The notes under the pieces: model-generated | What the model saw: the letters and a program-made list of their open reading frames with translations, nothing else | The model's database searches: none | Told to the model about the DNA's origin: nothing | DNA from: Caulobacteraceae bacterium | GTDB lineage: Bacteria > Pseudomonadota > Alphaproteobacteria > Caulobacterales > Caulobacteraceae | NCBI GenBank assembly: GCA_947478785.1 | Contig: CANJXI010000036.1 | Coordinates: 1 to 37,002, forward strand | Direction of reading: 5' to 3' | DNA length: 37,002 nt | In this document: piece after piece, positions 8,673-18,809 of the stretch | Numbering within the stretch: position 1 is the stretch's first letter | How the letters are laid out: each line of letters opens with the position of its first letter | Translations under genes and position numbers: made by a program

Positions 8673-9323
8673 TCAGACCATGCCGGCCTTGCGCAGGAGC
8701 TGGTAGGCCTTGATCACCCGCTGGAGCTTGTTCTCGCCGGCCCGGTCGCCGCCGTTGGCGTCGGGGTGCAGGCGGCGCACGAGCTCGGTGTAGCGGGCGC
8801 GGATTCGGGCGCCGTCGGCGCTGGTCTCCAGGTCGAGGTCGGCGAGCGCGGTGCGCTCCAGCTTGCCGATGTGGCGGTCGTCGTACTCCGGCTCCGCCTT
8901 GCCGCCGTTCTTGCCGAACAGGTTGAAGGGGTCGCGGAAGCCCTCGCCCTTCTTGAACTTGTGGGAGAAGGCGGCCGCCTCGCGGGAGAAGCGGCTGGCC
9001 TTCATGTCCCAGGTGGGCCGGCCGCCGGTGAACAGCTCGTCCTGCTGGCGGCGGCGGACCTCGCCCTCGCTCATGCCGGCGAAGAAGTTCCAGTTGCGGT
9101 TGTATTCCGCCGCGTGGGGCTGGCAGAACCAGTAGTGCTCGTGCAGCATGTCGCGGGATTTCGGCGCCCGCGCGGAGGCCGCCAGCCGGCAGCCCGGGTG
9201 GTCGCAGGCCCGCTCGCCGGGCTTCAGCGCGGTCACGTCCTCGGCCCGCGCGTCCTCCTCCTTCGAGGGCGGGCGCACGCGGATGTCGACGAATCTGGGC
9301 CTGTATTGAAACGCGCCGGGCAT
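8673..9323 (-). CDS. J-domain protein with C-terminal J domain
   Basis: A 216-residue DnaJ-like co-chaperone. Unlike classical DnaJ, the J domain is at the extreme C terminus (about 158-216), with the essential HPD triad at 186-188 inside LVRRLHPDANGGDR. The N-terminal part contains CDHPGC (C40, C45) and FCQPH (C67, H70), a possible zinc site, and an aromatic-rich central region. It should stimulate an Hsp70 (DnaK) on an unknown client. In many alphaproteobacteria this J protein lies next to bolA and cobS/cobT; here bolA is divergent 52 bases away but cobS has been separated by two genes. The start (ATG at 9323) gives the length expected for this family. Confidence 0.88.
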   Translation of the reverse strand: MPGAFQYRPRFVDIRVRPPSKEEDARAEDVTALKPGERACDHPGCRLAASARAPKSRDMLHEHYWFCQPHAAEYNRNWNFFAGMSEGEVRRRQQDELFTGGRPTWDMKASRFSREAAAFSHKFKKGEGFRDPFNLFGKNGGKAEPEYDDRHIGKLERTALADLDLETSADGARIRARYTELVRRLHPDANGGDRAGENKLQRVIKAYQLLRKAGMV

Positions 9324-9351
9324 GGGCCAAGTATGGGGCTAAGATAATCCC

Positions 9352-9366
9352 CTTCAAGAATTGAAG
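9352..9366. promoter_or_regulatory. Short palindrome between dnaJ-like and bolA genes
   Basis: CTTCAA-GAA-TTGAAG lies in the 52-base divergent gap, 10 bases before the bolA start. A nearby GGGGCTAAGATAATCCCC (from 9336) is also palindromic at its ends and is AT-rich in the middle, so it may hold a -10 element. It may be an operator, but no regulator can be named. Confidence 0.3.
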
Positions 9367-9375
9367 ATTGCCGCG

Positions 9376-9648
9376 ATGGGCGCCATATTTGAAGCCATCC
9401 AACACAAGCTCACCCAGGCCTTCCAGCCCACCCGGCTGGAGATCGAGGACGATTCCGCCCGACACGCCGGCCATGCCGGGGCGGCGCCGGGCGGCGAGAC
9501 GCATTTCAACGTGACCATCGAGGCCGCGGCCTTCACGGGCGCGAACAAGGTGGCGCGCCAGCGGCTGATCTACCGGGCGCTGGCCGACGAACTGGCCGGC
9601 CCGCTGCACGCGCTCTCGATAAAGGCTTTGGCGCCGGGCGAGGGGTAG
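9376..9648 (+). CDS. bolA: BolA family protein
   Basis: A 90-residue BolA-like protein. The family forms [2Fe-2S]-bridged complexes with monothiol glutaredoxins and takes part in iron-sulfur delivery or regulation. The sequence shows the helix-turn-helix-like class II KH fold with the markers LEIEDDSARHAGH (H30, H33), ETHFNV at 41-46, RQRLIYRAL at 61-69, and the conserved late histidine H78 in LHALSIKAL. I choose the ATG at 9376; an upstream in-frame TTG at 9361 would add five residues not typical of the family. It is divergent from the J-domain gene. No glutaredoxin gene is in the window. Confidence 0.9.
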   Translation: MGAIFEAIQHKLTQAFQPTRLEIEDDSARHAGHAGAAPGGETHFNVTIEAAAFTGANKVARQRLIYRALADELAGPLHALSIKALAPGEG

Positions 9649-9716
9649 CGCCTAGACTGGCCACGGATTTCAAGAGCCGCCGATCATGCGGCCGACTGTC
9701 AGGGGAGACCGCCCAC

Positions 9717-10223
9717 GTGCGGACGACGATCACCGTCAACGGCGAGGCGAGGTCGATGGATCTCGACACGCGGACCACCCTGCTGGACGCGCTGCGCGAG
9801 CACCTGCGCCTGACCGGCTCGAAGAAGGGCTGTGACCATGGCCAGTGCGGCGCCTGCACGGTGCTGGTCAACGGGACCCGGATCAATGCCTGCCTGTCGC
9901 TGGCGGTGATGCACGACGGCGATGAGGTGACCACCATCGAGGGGGTCGGCGCGGTCGACGGGCTGCATCCGATGCAGGTCGCCTTCCTGACCGAGGACGC
10001 CTTCCAGTGCGGCTACTGCACGCCCGGCCAGATATGCTCGGCTCTGGGGATGCTGCGGGAGGTCGCCGACAACTGGCCGAGCCAGGAGACCCAGGACCTC
10101 ACCGGGCCGGTGAGGCTCACCAATGACGAACTGCGCGAGCGGATGAGCGGCAATATCTGCCGCTGCTCGGCCTATCCGCAGATCGTGGCGGCCATCCGAT
10201 CGATTGCCGGAGAGCCGGCGTGA
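9717..10223 (+). CDS. paoA: Molybdenum hydroxylase iron-sulfur subunit, PaoA-like
   Basis: A 168-residue subunit with two [2Fe-2S] clusters, passing electrons from a molybdenum centre to FAD. The plant-ferredoxin-type cluster uses C39, C44, C47 (CDHGQCGAC) and C59. The second cluster uses C98, C101 (CGYC), C148 and C150 (GNICRC). The start is GTG at 9717 with AGGGGAGA about 8 bases upstream. E. coli PaoA carries a Tat signal peptide, but no such leader is in frame here, so this enzyme is probably cytoplasmic. It is the first gene of an operon with the FAD and molybdenum subunits, which overlap by four and four bases. The gene symbol rests on similarity to the E. coli aldehyde oxidoreductase. 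Confidence 0.88.
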   Translation: MRTTITVNGEARSMDLDTRTTLLDALREHLRLTGSKKGCDHGQCGACTVLVNGTRINACLSLAVMHDGDEVTTIEGVGAVDGLHPMQVAFLTEDAFQCGYCTPGQICSALGMLREVADNWPSQETQDLTGPVRLTNDELRERMSGNICRCSAYPQIVAAIRSIAGEPA

Positions 10224-11176
10224 GACCGTTCACCTATGAGCGGGCGACAGACGCCCAGGCGGCGGTGAAGGCCATGGCGGAACACCCCAACGCCAAGTTC
10301 CTGGCCGGCGGCACCAACCTCCTGGACCTGATGAAGCTTGAGATCGAGCACCCCGCGCACCTCATCGACGTGGGCCGCCTGCCGCTGGCCGCCATCGAGG
10401 ACACAGCCGAGGGCGGCCTGCGCATCGGGGCCATGACCACCAACAGCCATGTGGCGGCCGACGCGCGCATCCGCTCGCGCTATCGGGTGCTGACCCAGGC
10501 GATCGTGGCCGGCGGCTCGGGCCAGTTGCGCAACAAGGCGACGACCGGCGGAAACCTGCTGCAGCGCACCCGCTGCGCCTATTTCTACGACACCGCCAAG
10601 CCCTGCAATAAGCGCCATCCCGGTTCCGGCTGCGGGGCGCTGGAGGGGTTGAACCGCAATTCGGCGATCTTCGGGGCGAGCGACGCCTGCATCGCCACCC
10701 ATCCCTCCGACATGGCCGTGGCGCTGGTCGCGTTGGACGCCTCGGTGGAGACGCTCACGCCGTGGGGTGAGGGCCGCCGTTTCCCGGTGGCGGAGCTGCA
10801 CCGGCTACCCGGCGAGACGCCGCAGATCGAGACCCGGCTGGCGCCCGGCGAGCTGATCACCGCGGTGGTGCTGCCCAGGCCGCCGCAGGGCGGGCAGGTC
10901 TATCGCAAGGTGCGCGACCGGGCGTCCTACGCCGCCGGCCTGGCCAGCGTGGCGGTGGCGGGCGGGAACCTCGCCTTGGGCGCGGTGGCGCACAGGCCGT
11001 GGCGGGCGGACAAGGCCGAAGCGGCGCTCAAATCCGGCGCGTCGCCGGGCGAGGCCATCGCCGCCGAACTGGCGGGCGCCGCGCAGAACGGCCGCAACGG
11101 CTTCAAGATCAACCTCGTCGCCCGCCTGGTCCCGGCGGCCCTCGAGGAGGCGCGGGCCAACGGGAGAGACGCATGA
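10220..11176 (+). CDS. paoB: Molybdenum hydroxylase FAD subunit, PaoB-like
   Basis: A 318-residue FAD-binding subunit. The FAD fold shows [13 protein letters not shown] (27-39) and the [16 protein letters not shown] segment (100-115). Residues 119-157 contain four cysteines (C119, C129, C138, C157) in an insert ([19 protein letters not shown] and [16 protein letters not shown]) typical of PaoB-type and 4-hydroxybenzoyl-CoA-reductase-type subunits, where it holds an extra [4Fe-4S] cluster. The GTG start overlaps the paoA stop by four bases (GTGA), indicating translational coupling. It would oxidise the reduced iron-sulfur subunit and pass electrons to an acceptor. The substrate is not evident. 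Confidence 0.88.
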   Translation: MRPFTYERATDAQAAVKAMAEHPNAKFLAGGTNLLDLMKLEIEHPAHLIDVGRLPLAAIEDTAEGGLRIGAMTTNSHVAADARIRSRYRVLTQAIVAGGSGQLRNKATTGGNLLQRTRCAYFYDTAKPCNKRHPGSGCGALEGLNRNSAIFGASDACIATHPSDMAVALVALDASVETLTPWGEGRRFPVAELHRLPGETPQIETRLAPGELITAVVLPRPPQGGQVYRKVRDRASYAAGLASVAVAGGNLALGAVAHRPWRADKAEAALKSGASPGEAIAAELAGAAQNGRNGFKINLVARLVPAALEEARANGRDA

Positions 11177-13440
11177 CCTCCGTCCTCGAGTGGGAAGCGA
11201 CCAGCAATCCGGTCAAGGAGAACCGCGCCGGGATCATCGGCAAGGCCGTGGACCGCTACGAGGGGCCGCTGAAGGTCACCGGCACGGCCCCTTACGCCTA
11301 TGAGGTGACGCCGCCCTCGCCGGCGGCCTATGGCGTCATGGTCTCGGCGACCATCGCCCGCGGCCGGATCGCCGCCATCGACGCGGCGGCGGCGGAAGCC
11401 TCGCCCGGCGTGCTGCTGGTCTGGAGCCACGAAAACGTGCCCGAACAAGGCCCACGGCCGCCGCTCTACGACTTCTTCACGCCCTTTCCGCGGCCGGCGC
11501 TGCAGTCCGACCGGGTCTATTTCTTCGGGCAGCAGGTGGCCGTGGTGGTCGCCGACACCCTGGAGAACGCCCAGGCCGGCGCGGACCTCGTCAAGGTGAC
11601 CTACGAGGCCGACAGCCAAGCCGTGGACTTCCACGCCCATCGCCACGAGGCCACGGAACCCGACAGTCCGCCCGAATTCCAACTCGGCAACCGGGAGATG
11701 GGCGACTTCGCGGCGGGCTTCGCCGCGGCCCCGGTCAGGATTGACGACGTCTGGCGCACGCCGCTGCAGAACCATTGCCAGATGGAACCGTGCGCCGCCA
11801 CGGCGTGGTGGGAGGGCGACCACCTTACGGTCCATTGCTCCGTGCAGACGGTGCGGCGCAATCAGATCGCGCTTGCCGCGACACTCCAGATTCCTCCGGA
11901 GAATGTCCGGGTGCTTACCCGCTATGTCGGGGGTGGTTTCGGCGGCAAGTCAGCATTCTACGAGGACACCGTGCTGGCCTCGCTGGCCGCGCGCGCGCTG
12001 GGCCGACCGGTGAAGGTCGCCTTCTCGCGCCAGCAGATGATGCACGGGACGATCCATCGGCCGGCGACCGAGCAACGGGTCCGCCTCGGCGCCACGCCGG
12101 ACGGCCGGCTCACGGCCTTGTCGCTGATGACCACCACCCACTGCGACCGGCGCGGGTTCTTCACCGAGTTCTCCTCGCTGTTCGTGCGCAACCTCTATGC
12201 GGCGCCCAACCGGCTGACCGGGCACAGCGTGGTGAAGCTCGACCTGCCGGTGGCCGGCGCCTTGCGGGCGCCGGGGGAGGCGTCGGGCACGCTCAGCCTG
12301 GAAGTGGCGATGGACGAGCTAGCCGAAAAGCTCGGCATCGACCCTGTGGAGCTGCGCATCCGCAACGAGCCCGAGGCCGACCCCGAGACCGGCAAGCCGT
12401 TCTCGATCCGCCAGCTGGTCCGCTGCATGCGCGAGGGCGCGCAGCTATTCGGCTGGGACAAACGAAACCCGAAGCCTGGGCAGGTCCGCGACGGCCGCTG
12501 GATGGTGGGGCTGGGCATGGCGGCCGCCATCCGCGGCAACATCCTGTTTCCCGCGAGCGCGAGCTTCACGGTGGACGCGGACGGGGTGATCACCGTCAGG
12601 CAGGGCATGACCGACATCGGCACCGGCGCCTACACGGTGCTGGCCCAGATCGCCGCCGAGACCCTGGGCGTGCCGCTGGGTGACGTGCGGGTGGAGATCG
12701 GCGATTCCGAGCTGCCGCCGGCGCCGGGTTCGGGCGGTCAGTTCGGCGCCGCCAGCGCCGGCTCGGCGGCGCTGGCGGCCGGCATGAACCTGCGCAAGGC
12801 GATCGCCGAGCTGGCGTCGAACGATCCCGCCTCGCCGCTGTTCGGCGGGCCGGCCGGGCAGGTGACCTTCCAGGACGGCGTCGTGGCCATCGCCAACCGC
12901 TCCGAACGGCTGGCCGACCTGGTCCGCCGGGCCGCGCCCGACGGGCTCACCGCCATGGGCGAGGTCAGCCCCGCCGCCGACTCGGGGGACTGGAGCTCGC
13001 ACACCTATGGCGCGCACTATGTGGAGGTCGGCGTGGACACCGTTACGGGCGAGGTGCGCACACGCAGGATGCTGGGCGTGTTCGCGGCCGGGCGGATCAT
13101 CAATCGCAAGACCGCCCGCAGCCAGCTCACCGGCGGGATGATCTGGGGCGTGAGCTCGGCGCTGACCGAGGGCAATCTGGTCGATCCACGCTACGGCTCG
13201 CTGATCAACCAGGACCTCGCGGGCTACATGGTGCCGGTGCAGGCCGACATCGGCGAGGTGGAGGCGATCATGCTCGATGAGGTGGACGACAAGGCCAATC
13301 CCATGGGGATCAAGGGCGTGGGCGAGCTGGGAATTTCCGGGGCCGGCGCGGCGGTGGCCAACGCCATCTACAACGCCTGCGGGGCCCGCGTGCGCGACTA
13401 TCCGATCACACCCGACAAGATCCTGGCGGCGCTGGGATAG
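11173..13440 (+). CDS. paoC: Molybdenum hydroxylase large subunit, PaoC-like
   Basis: A 755-residue molybdopterin-binding subunit of the xanthine oxidase family, the site of aldehyde or heterocycle oxidation. It has an N-terminal a/b hammerhead domain ([20 protein letters not shown]), the cofactor-binding [30 protein letters not shown] near 364-377, and the late catalytic motif [12 protein letters not shown] with E718 as the proposed base. The length is close to E. coli PaoC. The ATG overlaps the paoB stop (ATGA). No XdhC/PaoD-type maturation gene follows, although such enzymes normally need one to insert the sulfurated cofactor. The substrate, probably an aldehyde, is inferred only from subunit type. 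Confidence 0.9.
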   Translation: MTSVLEWEATSNPVKENRAGIIGKAVDRYEGPLKVTGTAPYAYEVTPPSPAAYGVMVSATIARGRIAAIDAAAAEASPGVLLVWSHENVPEQGPRPPLYDFFTPFPRPALQSDRVYFFGQQVAVVVADTLENAQAGADLVKVTYEADSQAVDFHAHRHEATEPDSPPEFQLGNREMGDFAAGFAAAPVRIDDVWRTPLQNHCQMEPCAATAWWEGDHLTVHCSVQTVRRNQIALAATLQIPPENVRVLTRYVGGGFGGKSAFYEDTVLASLAARALGRPVKVAFSRQQMMHGTIHRPATEQRVRLGATPDGRLTALSLMTTTHCDRRGFFTEFSSLFVRNLYAAPNRLTGHSVVKLDLPVAGALRAPGEASGTLSLEVAMDELAEKLGIDPVELRIRNEPEADPETGKPFSIRQLVRCMREGAQLFGWDKRNPKPGQVRDGRWMVGLGMAAAIRGNILFPASASFTVDADGVITVRQGMTDIGTGAYTVLAQIAAETLGVPLGDVRVEIGDSELPPAPGSGGQFGAASAGSAALAAGMNLRKAIAELASNDPASPLFGGPAGQVTFQDGVVAIANRSERLADLVRRAAPDGLTAMGEVSPAADSGDWSSHTYGAHYVEVGVDTVTGEVRTRRMLGVFAAGRIINRKTARSQLTGGMIWGVSSALTEGNLVDPRYGSLINQDLAGYMVPVQADIGEVEAIMLDEVDDKANPMGIKGVGELGISGAGAAVANAIYNACGARVRDYPITPDKILAALG

Positions 13441-13550
13441 AGGCGGTTCGGCGAACGCGGTTCAAAACCGCATAGCCGATCTGCGGAAGTGGCTGTATCG
13501 GGGGCGCCGGCAGGGTCTTATTAACCATCTCCAGAGACGGAGACGGACCG

Positions 13551-13640
13551 ATGAAACTGCTCTTCCCCCTGGCCACCCTAATCTGCGCGATCAGCCTGCT
13601 GGCGACCACCTGGGCAAACGCGGGGATCAGCTACCTATAG
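13551..13640 (+). CDS. Possible 29-residue membrane or secreted peptide
   Basis: A short ORF after paoC encodes MKLLFPLATLICAISLLATT followed by WANAGISYL. A charged start, a hydrophobic stretch and an ANA-G cleavage-like site make it look like either a small membrane peptide or a signal peptide with almost nothing after it. An ACGGAGACGGACCG stretch provides a GGAG site 9-10 bases before the ATG. The stop lies in a small hairpin shared with the stop of the convergent response regulator. It could be chance in an intergenic region, so confidence is modest. Confidence 0.4.
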   Translation: MKLLFPLATLICAISLLATTWANAGISYL

Positions 13641-13649
13641 GCTGAAGGC

Positions 13650-14027
13650 CTAGTCGACCGCGGTGCGAAGTTCCCCCAGGACACGCGCCAGGTCAGTTTC
13701 ACGGAAGGGTTTCTGCAAGACCGGCGAGCCCCGGTCGGCCTCCCTCAGTCCGGCATCCCCATAGCCGGTGGCGAAGGCGAACGGCAGGCCCTGCTCGCGC
13801 AGGTAATCGGCCAGCGGATAGATCGGCTGGCCCCCCAGGTTCACGTCCAGAACAGCGCAGTCGATGCCGCCGGCCCGGGCCAGCTCCATCGCCTCGTCCA
13901 GCCGCGACGCCGGGCCCACCACGGCGCAGCCCAGGTCCGTGAGCATGTCCTCGATCAGCATCGAGACCATCATCTCGTCCTCGACGACCAGGACCCGCAG
14001 GCCGCTCAATCTCGCCACATCGGTCAT
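13650..14027 (-). CDS. Single-domain response regulator with PFxFATGY motif
   Basis: A 125-residue receiver domain with no output domain. It has the acidic pair E16/D17, the phosphoacceptor D61 ([10 protein letters not shown]), T87 and K106 (LQKPF). The alpha4-beta5-side segment [10 protein letters not shown] (81-90) contains PFAFATGY, matching the PFxFATG[G/Y] motif described for SdrG-type response regulators of the alphaproteobacterial general stress response. Its ATG overlaps the kinase stop (ATGA), so it is translated with the HWE kinase and is presumably its phosphorylation partner. It could serve as a phosphate shuttle or sink for PhyR, as LovR does with LovK in Caulobacter. This role is inference; PhyR itself is not in the window. 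Confidence 0.88.
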   Translation of the reverse strand: MTDVARLSGLRVLVVEDEMMVSMLIEDMLTDLGCAVVGPASRLDEAMELARAGGIDCAVLDVNLGGQPIYPLADYLREQGLPFAFATGYGDAGLREADRGSPVLQKPFRETDLARVLGELRTAVD

Positions 14028-15655
14028 TCGGTAGGCTCCAACGCCCTCATGGGCAGCTCCATCCGGCACAGCAGGCCCTCCGGACGATATTCCAGTTGCA
14101 CGACTCCGGCGAGTTCCCCCGCGAGGCCCTCTTCCAGCAGCCGGCCGCCGAACCCGCGCCGGCCGGGCCGCACGACAGGTGGCCCGCCGCTCTCGACCCA
14201 CTCCACCTTAAGCCGGGGTTCGCCATTCAACTCTGTCACATGTGAACGCACGCTGACTCTTCCGCCCGGGGCGGAGAGCGCGCCGTACTTCACCGCATTG
14301 GTCGCCAGTTCGTGGATCGCCATGCCGAGCGCCACGGCGGCCTTGGGGTTGAGGGGCACGTCACGGTCGGCCTCGACCAGGAAGCGCGCGCCGCCGCCCT
14401 CGCGCCCCCCGGCGTGGGGGCGCAGTTCCATGGTCAGGATGTCGACCAGGCTGGCGGCCTCCCAGTTGCGGTCGGTGAGCAGGTTGTGGGTGTGCGACAG
14501 CGCCATCAGGCGGGCCTCGAAGCCGTCGCGGAAGGCGGCGGGGTCGGGCGCGTTGCGCAGGGTCTGGGAGGCGATCGACTGGACGGTGGCCAGCGTGTTC
14601 TTCACCCGGTGGTTCAGCTCGTTGAGCAGCAGCCGCTGGCGTTCCTCGGCGCGCCGGCGCTCGGTGACGTCAAGCGAGACGCCCGCCATCCGCCGCGCCC
14701 CGCCATGGTCGGCCGACTGCGCGGTCCGGCCGCGGGCGTGCACCCAGCGCACCTCGCCCCGGGGGAAGATCACGCGGTATTCGACGTCGTACTCCGCGCC
14801 CGTGCGGATCGCCTCCTCCATGGCCGCCAGCATGCCGTCGCGGTCCTGCGGGTGGATTGAGCCGATCAGGGCGTCGAAGGTGAAGACCTCGTCGGGGGCG
14901 CGGCCATAGTTGGCCTTGCAGAGGTCGGAGGCGGTGTACTCGCGGGTCAGGACGTCGAGTTCCCAGGAGCCCAGCCGGCCCGACTGCAGGGCGAACTGCA
15001 GGCGCTCGCGGGTGGCGGCCTGCGCCTCGGCGTCCTCTCGGGCGGCCCTGGTGAGCTGCACGTTCTCGATGGCGACGGCGGCCTGGGCGGCCAGGCCCGC
15101 GATCAGCATCTCCAGGCGTTCGGGGAAGCGGCCGGCGTCGGGGTGGCCGAAGAACAGGCCGCCGATCACCGCGCCGGTGTGGGCGGAGGTCACGGGCGCG
15201 GCCAGGTAGCTGGTCACCGGCAGGTGCCCTTGCGGCATGCCCCGATGCGGCGCGTTCAGGCCATAGCGCGGGTCGCGGGTGATATCGTCGGAGCGGATGA
15301 TCGCCTCGCCCGCGAAGGTCGGGGCGAAGATCGCCGTGTTGCGCGGCATGGGGAAGCTCTCGAAGGCCGACCGAGGCGCCCCGGACAGGGCGTAGAGCGT
15401 GTAGCTCTCACCGCGCGCGTCGGTCAGGTTGTAGAAGAAGGCCCCGAAGGCCGCGCCGGTCAGCTCGACGCCGCCGTCCACCACCGCCTGGACCACGCCC
15501 TGCAGGTCACCGCCGGAACCGATGGCGGCGGCGATCCGGTTCAGCGCGTCGGCGCGGCGCGATTCCTCGTCCAGCGCCCTGGTCAGCGCCGTCACGCGGA
15601 TCTGCATCTCGGCGACCGTCCCGGGGTCGGGCCCGGCGGCGTTGGCGGTGCTCAT
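14024..15655 (-). CDS. GAF-PAS sensor histidine kinase, HWE type
   Basis: A 543-residue kinase with no membrane segment, so probably cytoplasmic. Order of domains: a short coiled region (15-40), a GAF domain (about 40-200), a PAS domain (about 218-335) ending in the linker [20 protein letters not shown], then the HWE/HisKA2 core. The phosphoacceptor is H349 in [10 protein letters not shown], the N-box is [11 protein letters not shown], and the family's WxE signature is seen in VEWVESGGP. The PAS domain lacks the LOV-type NCRFLQ motif, so it is not a flavin photosensor of that class; the ligand is unknown. I choose the ATG at 15655, because a longer frame to 15778 would run through a sigma-EcfG-type promoter. 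It is coupled to the response regulator downstream. Confidence 0.92.
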   Translation of the reverse strand: MSTANAAGPDPGTVAEMQIRVTALTRALDEESRRADALNRIAAAIGSGGDLQGVVQAVVDGGVELTGAAFGAFFYNLTDARGESYTLYALSGAPRSAFESFPMPRNTAIFAPTFAGEAIIRSDDITRDPRYGLNAPHRGMPQGHLPVTSYLAAPVTSAHTGAVIGGLFFGHPDAGRFPERLEMLIAGLAAQAAVAIENVQLTRAAREDAEAQAATRERLQFALQSGRLGSWELDVLTREYTASDLCKANYGRAPDEVFTFDALIGSIHPQDRDGMLAAMEEAIRTGAEYDVEYRVIFPRGEVRWVHARGRTAQSADHGGARRMAGVSLDVTERRRAEERQRLLLNELNHRVKNTLATVQSIASQTLRNAPDPAAFRDGFEARLMALSHTHNLLTDRNWEAASLVDILTMELRPHAGGREGGGARFLVEADRDVPLNPKAAVALGMAIHELATNAVKYGALSAPGGRVSVRSHVTELNGEPRLKVEWVESGGPPVVRPGRRGFGGRLLEEGLAGELAGVVQLEYRPEGLLCRMELPMRALEPTE

Positions 15656-15691
15656 TGGGTGGGCGATCCCCCGATCGGCGCAAGAATGACA

Positions 15692-15717
15692 AACGAACGC
15701 CGCCCGCGTCTGGTTCC
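15692..15717 (-). promoter_or_regulatory. Sigma-EcfG (general stress) type promoter of the HWE kinase operon
   Basis: On the minus strand GGAAC (15717-15713) is followed after exactly 17 bases by CGTT (15695-15692), a full match to GGAAC-N16/17-CGTT. The -10 end lies 37 bases before the kinase ATG at 15655, a normal leader length. It suggests that the kinase and its response regulator are made under general-stress control and feed back on that response. Confidence 0.75.
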
Positions 15718-15806
15718 CGACGCATTGGACAGAATGTCGCAGGCGGTCAAGCGGCGCAGCCCGGATTTCTCCGGCCAAGCTTCGGAAATCGCTCGCCTTC
15801 GGGCGG

Positions 15807-17084
15807 TCAGTGCTCGGCGGGCGCCGGTGGGGAGATGGTCAGCCGCGTGACCTGGTTGCGCTTGCGCTCCAGCACCCGGAACTGGTGGCCGTGGAAGCGG
15901 AACTTCTGGCCGGCGTCGGGAATGCGGCGGGCTTCGTGGATCAGGAGGCCCGCGATGGTGACCGCCGAGTCGTCGGGCAGATCCCAGTTCATCGCCCGGT
16001 TGAGGTCACGGATGGTCACCGCGCCATCGACGGCGACCCAGCCGTCCGGGCCGGGCCTGACGCCCGGGACCACCACGTCATGCTCATCCTCGATCTCGCC
16101 CACGATCTCCTCGAGGATGTCCTCGAGCGTGACCAGGCCCTGCAGGGCGCCATACTCGTCCACCACCAGGGCGAAGTGGGTGTGGCGCTTGAGGAAGGCG
16201 GCGAGCTGGTCCTTCAGGCTGGTGGTCTCGGGGATGAACCACGGCTCGCGGATGATCGCGTCGAGGTCGACCGCGTCGATGTCGCCGTTGGCCCCCGCGA
16301 TCGCCTGCAGCAGGTCCTTGGCGTGCAGCACGCCCACGATGTTCTCGGGCTCGTCCCGGTAGAGGGGCAGGCGGCTGTGGGCGCTGTCCAGCGCGGCCTT
16401 GAGGATTTCGCGCGGGGAGTCGCCGGCGTCGATCATGGCGATGCCCATGCGGTGGACCATCACCTCGCTGACGTCCATCTCGGCCAGGTCGAGGACCCCG
16501 CCCAGCATCCATCGGTCGTGGCTTTCCACCAGGCCTTCGGAGTGGTGGTATTCGACCGCGCCGCGGATCTCCTCGTGGGCGGCCAGCACATCCATCTCCA
16601 TGCCCATCCGCACGCCAAAGACGCCGAGCGTCTTCCGGACGATCCACTGGATCGCATAGATGATCGGCCCGAAGACCTTGACGACGATCTGGGTCGGCAG
16701 GGCCAGGGTGCGCGCCACGTCGTCGGACCGCAGGATCGCCAGGGTCTTGGGCAGGACCTCGGCGAACACCAGGACCAGCACCGTCATGATGCCTGTCGCG
16801 GCGGCGACGCCCCAGGCGCCGGGGATGGCGTGGGTGATCACCTGGGTGGTGAGCGCCGAGGCCAGGATGTTGATCAGGTTGTTGCCCAGCAGCACCGCCC
16901 CGATCATCGTCTCCTGGTCGGTGAGCAGCTGGTTGACCCGGCGCGCGCCCTTGTCGCCCTCGCGCTCCAGCTGGTGCATCCGCGAGCGGCTGGCGCCGGT
17001 GAGCGAGGTCTCGGCGGCCGAGAACAGGGCCGAGAGCGCGAGCAGGCCGAAGACGATGGGCGCGAGCGCCAGGATGGCGGCCAT
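15807..17084 (-). CDS. CNNM/CorC-family membrane protein with CBS domains
   Basis: A 425-residue protein of the HlyC/CorC (DUF21-CBS) family, linked in other bacteria to magnesium and cobalt transport or resistance. The N-terminal DUF21 membrane domain (1-190) has the characteristic [19 protein letters not shown] and LLGNNLINI segments. A CBS pair follows (about 205-330, with [12 protein letters not shown] and [20 protein letters not shown]), then the small C-terminal transporter-associated domain (about 345-420). The ATG shares one base with the aroB stop, so it is the last gene of aroK-aroB-corC. This gene order is conserved in Caulobacterales. The functional link to the shikimate pathway is not obvious. 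The older label haemolysin for this family is misleading. Confidence 0.9.
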   Translation of the reverse strand: MAAILALAPIVFGLLALSALFSAAETSLTGASRSRMHQLEREGDKGARRVNQLLTDQETMIGAVLLGNNLINILASALTTQVITHAIPGAWGVAAATGIMTVLVLVFAEVLPKTLAILRSDDVARTLALPTQIVVKVFGPIIYAIQWIVRKTLGVFGVRMGMEMDVLAAHEEIRGAVEYHHSEGLVESHDRWMLGGVLDLAEMDVSEVMVHRMGIAMIDAGDSPREILKAALDSAHSRLPLYRDEPENIVGVLHAKDLLQAIAGANGDIDAVDLDAIIREPWFIPETTSLKDQLAAFLKRHTHFALVVDEYGALQGLVTLEDILEEIVGEIEDEHDVVVPGVRPGPDGWVAVDGAVTIRDLNRAMNWDLPDDSAVTIAGLLIHEARRIPDAGQKFRFHGHQFRVLERKRNQVTRLTISPPAPAEH

Positions 17085-18208
17085 CAGACGGCGCCTTCCC
17101 GCCTGAGGAAGTCCAGCACCGCGCCGGCGTCCACGTCCTTGGCGACGAAGGCCTCGCCCAGCGCGCGGGCCAGGATGAAGGTCAGGCGACCGCCCTCGGC
17201 CTTCTTGTCCTGGGCCATGTGGCCGAGCAGGCGGAGGGCGTCGAACGGGTGGCCGGGCACGTCGGCCAGGGTGGTGGGCAGGCCCGCCGCGGCGACGGCC
17301 GCCGCCGCGCGGGTCGCGTCCTGGCTCGGGCAGAGCCCCTGGGCGGCCGAGAAGCGGAACGCCAGGGCCTGGCCGGCGGCGATGGCCTCGCCATGCAGCA
17401 GGGCCGCGCCATAGCCGGTCTCGGACTCCAGGGCGTGGCCGAAGGTGTGGCCGAGGTTCAGCAGGGCGCGGCGGCCCTGTTCGGTCTCATCCTGGGCGAC
17501 GATCTCGGCCTTCATTTCGACGGAACGCGTGACCGCGCGGGAAAGCGCCACCGGCTCGCGCGCCAGCACCGCGGCGCCGTTCGTCTCCAGCCACTCGAAG
17601 AAGGCGAAGTCGCCCAGGAAGCCGTATTTGATCACCTCGGCGTAGCCGGCGCGCATCTCGCGGTCCGAGAGGGTCCCCAGGACGTCGAGGTCGGCCAGCA
17701 CCAGCCTCGGCTGGTGGAAGGCGCCCACCAGGTTCTTGCCGCGCGGGGTGTCTATGGCGGTCTTTCCGCCCACCGAGGAGTCCACCTGGGCCAGCAGGGT
17801 CGTGGGGATCTGCACGAAGTCGATCCCGCGCTTGTAGATCGCCGCGGCGAAGCCCGCGAGGTCGCCGACCACGCCGCCCCCGAAGGCGGTGACCAGGTCG
17901 CCGCGGTCGAGCTCGAGCGCCAGCAGCCGGTCGGTCAGGTCGGCGAGGCCCGCGAAGCTCTTGGTCTGCTCGCCGGGCGCGACCACGACCGGCAGGACGG
18001 CGAGGCCGGCGGCTTCCAGGGCGGCGGTCAGGCGCTGGCCGTGCAGGCGCCAGACGGTCTCGTCGCTGACCACGGCGGTCCGGCGGCGCCGCGCGAAGGG
18101 CGCGATCAGGGCGCCGGCGCGCTCCAGCAGGCCCGCGCCGACCAGCACGTCGTAGGCCCGGTCGCCCAGGCCCACGCCGACACGGGCGGCCTGCGCGGCG
18201 GCGGTCAT
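17084..18208 (-). CDS. aroB: 3-dehydroquinate synthase
   Basis: A 374-residue enzyme that converts DAHP to 3-dehydroquinate, the second step of the shikimate pathway, using NAD and a metal ion. Motifs are [14 protein letters not shown] (109-122, NAD-binding), [20 protein letters not shown] (134-153), and the metal ligands E191 ([10 protein letters not shown]), H254 ([11 protein letters not shown]) and H272 (LLHGEAIA). The length is typical. The ATG overlaps the aroK stop by four bases (ATGA), and the corC start overlaps its own stop by one base, so all three are translationally coupled. Confidence 0.96.
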   Translation of the reverse strand: MTAAAQAARVGVGLGDRAYDVLVGAGLLERAGALIAPFARRRRTAVVSDETVWRLHGQRLTAALEAAGLAVLPVVVAPGEQTKSFAGLADLTDRLLALELDRGDLVTAFGGGVVGDLAGFAAAIYKRGIDFVQIPTTLLAQVDSSVGGKTAIDTPRGKNLVGAFHQPRLVLADLDVLGTLSDREMRAGYAEVIKYGFLGDFAFFEWLETNGAAVLAREPVALSRAVTRSVEMKAEIVAQDETEQGRRALLNLGHTFGHALESETGYGAALLHGEAIAAGQALAFRFSAAQGLCPSQDATRAAAAVAAAGLPTTLADVPGHPFDALRLLGHMAQDKKAEGGRLTFILARALGEAFVAKDVDAGAVLDFLRREGAV

Positions 18209-18753
18209 TTCGGCTGGCTTTCGAGATGGGCGGTGAGGGCGCGGATCACCTGGTCGACGGAGACCTGATGGGCGGCGTCGCCGGTCTCCACCGTGATGTC
18301 GGCCTCGGCGTAGGCCGGATAGCGCGCCTCGGCCAGTTCGGTCAGGACCGTCAGCGGGTCCTTGCCGGCCAGCAGCGGCCGGGTGTCCTTGCGCGACACC
18401 CGGCGGGCCAGCACGTCGAGGTCGGCCCGGAGCCAGATGGAGATGGCCTTGGCCTTGATCAGGGCGCGGGTGTCCGGATTGATGAAGGCCCCGCCGCCGG
18501 TCGCCAGGACATGGGGCGGCTGGTCCAGCAGGCGCGCGATCACCCGCCGCTCGCCCTCGCGGAAGGCCGCCTCGCCCAGGTCGGCGAAGATGTCGGTAAT
18601 CGATCGGCCGGCGGCGGCCTCGACCTCGGTGTCGGCGTCGCGGAACGGCAGGTCGAGCGCGGTCGCGAGCCTGCGCCCGACGCTGGATTTCCCGACGCCC
18701 ATCAGGCCCACGAGGGCGATGGTGCGATGACGCAGGGGGGTGTCTCGTTCCAT
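18205..18753 (-). CDS. aroK: Shikimate kinase
   Basis: A 182-residue kinase that phosphorylates shikimate to shikimate 3-phosphate with ATP. Walker A is GLMGVGKSS (16-24), the shikimate-binding DADTE is at 39-43, FRE at 64-66 and GGGAF at 86-90, and the lid arginine is in SRKDTRPLL. The start at 18753 gives a normal N terminus; no strong ribosome site is visible before it. It is the first gene of aroK-aroB-corC and is divergent from the exported helical protein, with 56 bases between them for both promoters. Confidence 0.95.
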   Translation of the reverse strand: MERDTPLRHRTIALVGLMGVGKSSVGRRLATALDLPFRDADTEVEAAAGRSITDIFADLGEAAFREGERRVIARLLDQPPHVLATGGGAFINPDTRALIKAKAISIWLRADLDVLARRVSRKDTRPLLAGKDPLTVLTELAEARYPAYAEADITVETGDAAHQVSVDQVIRALTAHLESQPK

Positions 18754-18809
18754 GAACGGCGGGCTTACACGAGCGTGCGGCCTCGCGCCAACTTCCGGCG
18801 TTCGGTATC

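Noticed and set aside
13457..13471. A GCGGTT-CAA-AACCGC hairpin after paoC as the operon terminator
   Set aside because: The stem is short and no T-run follows.
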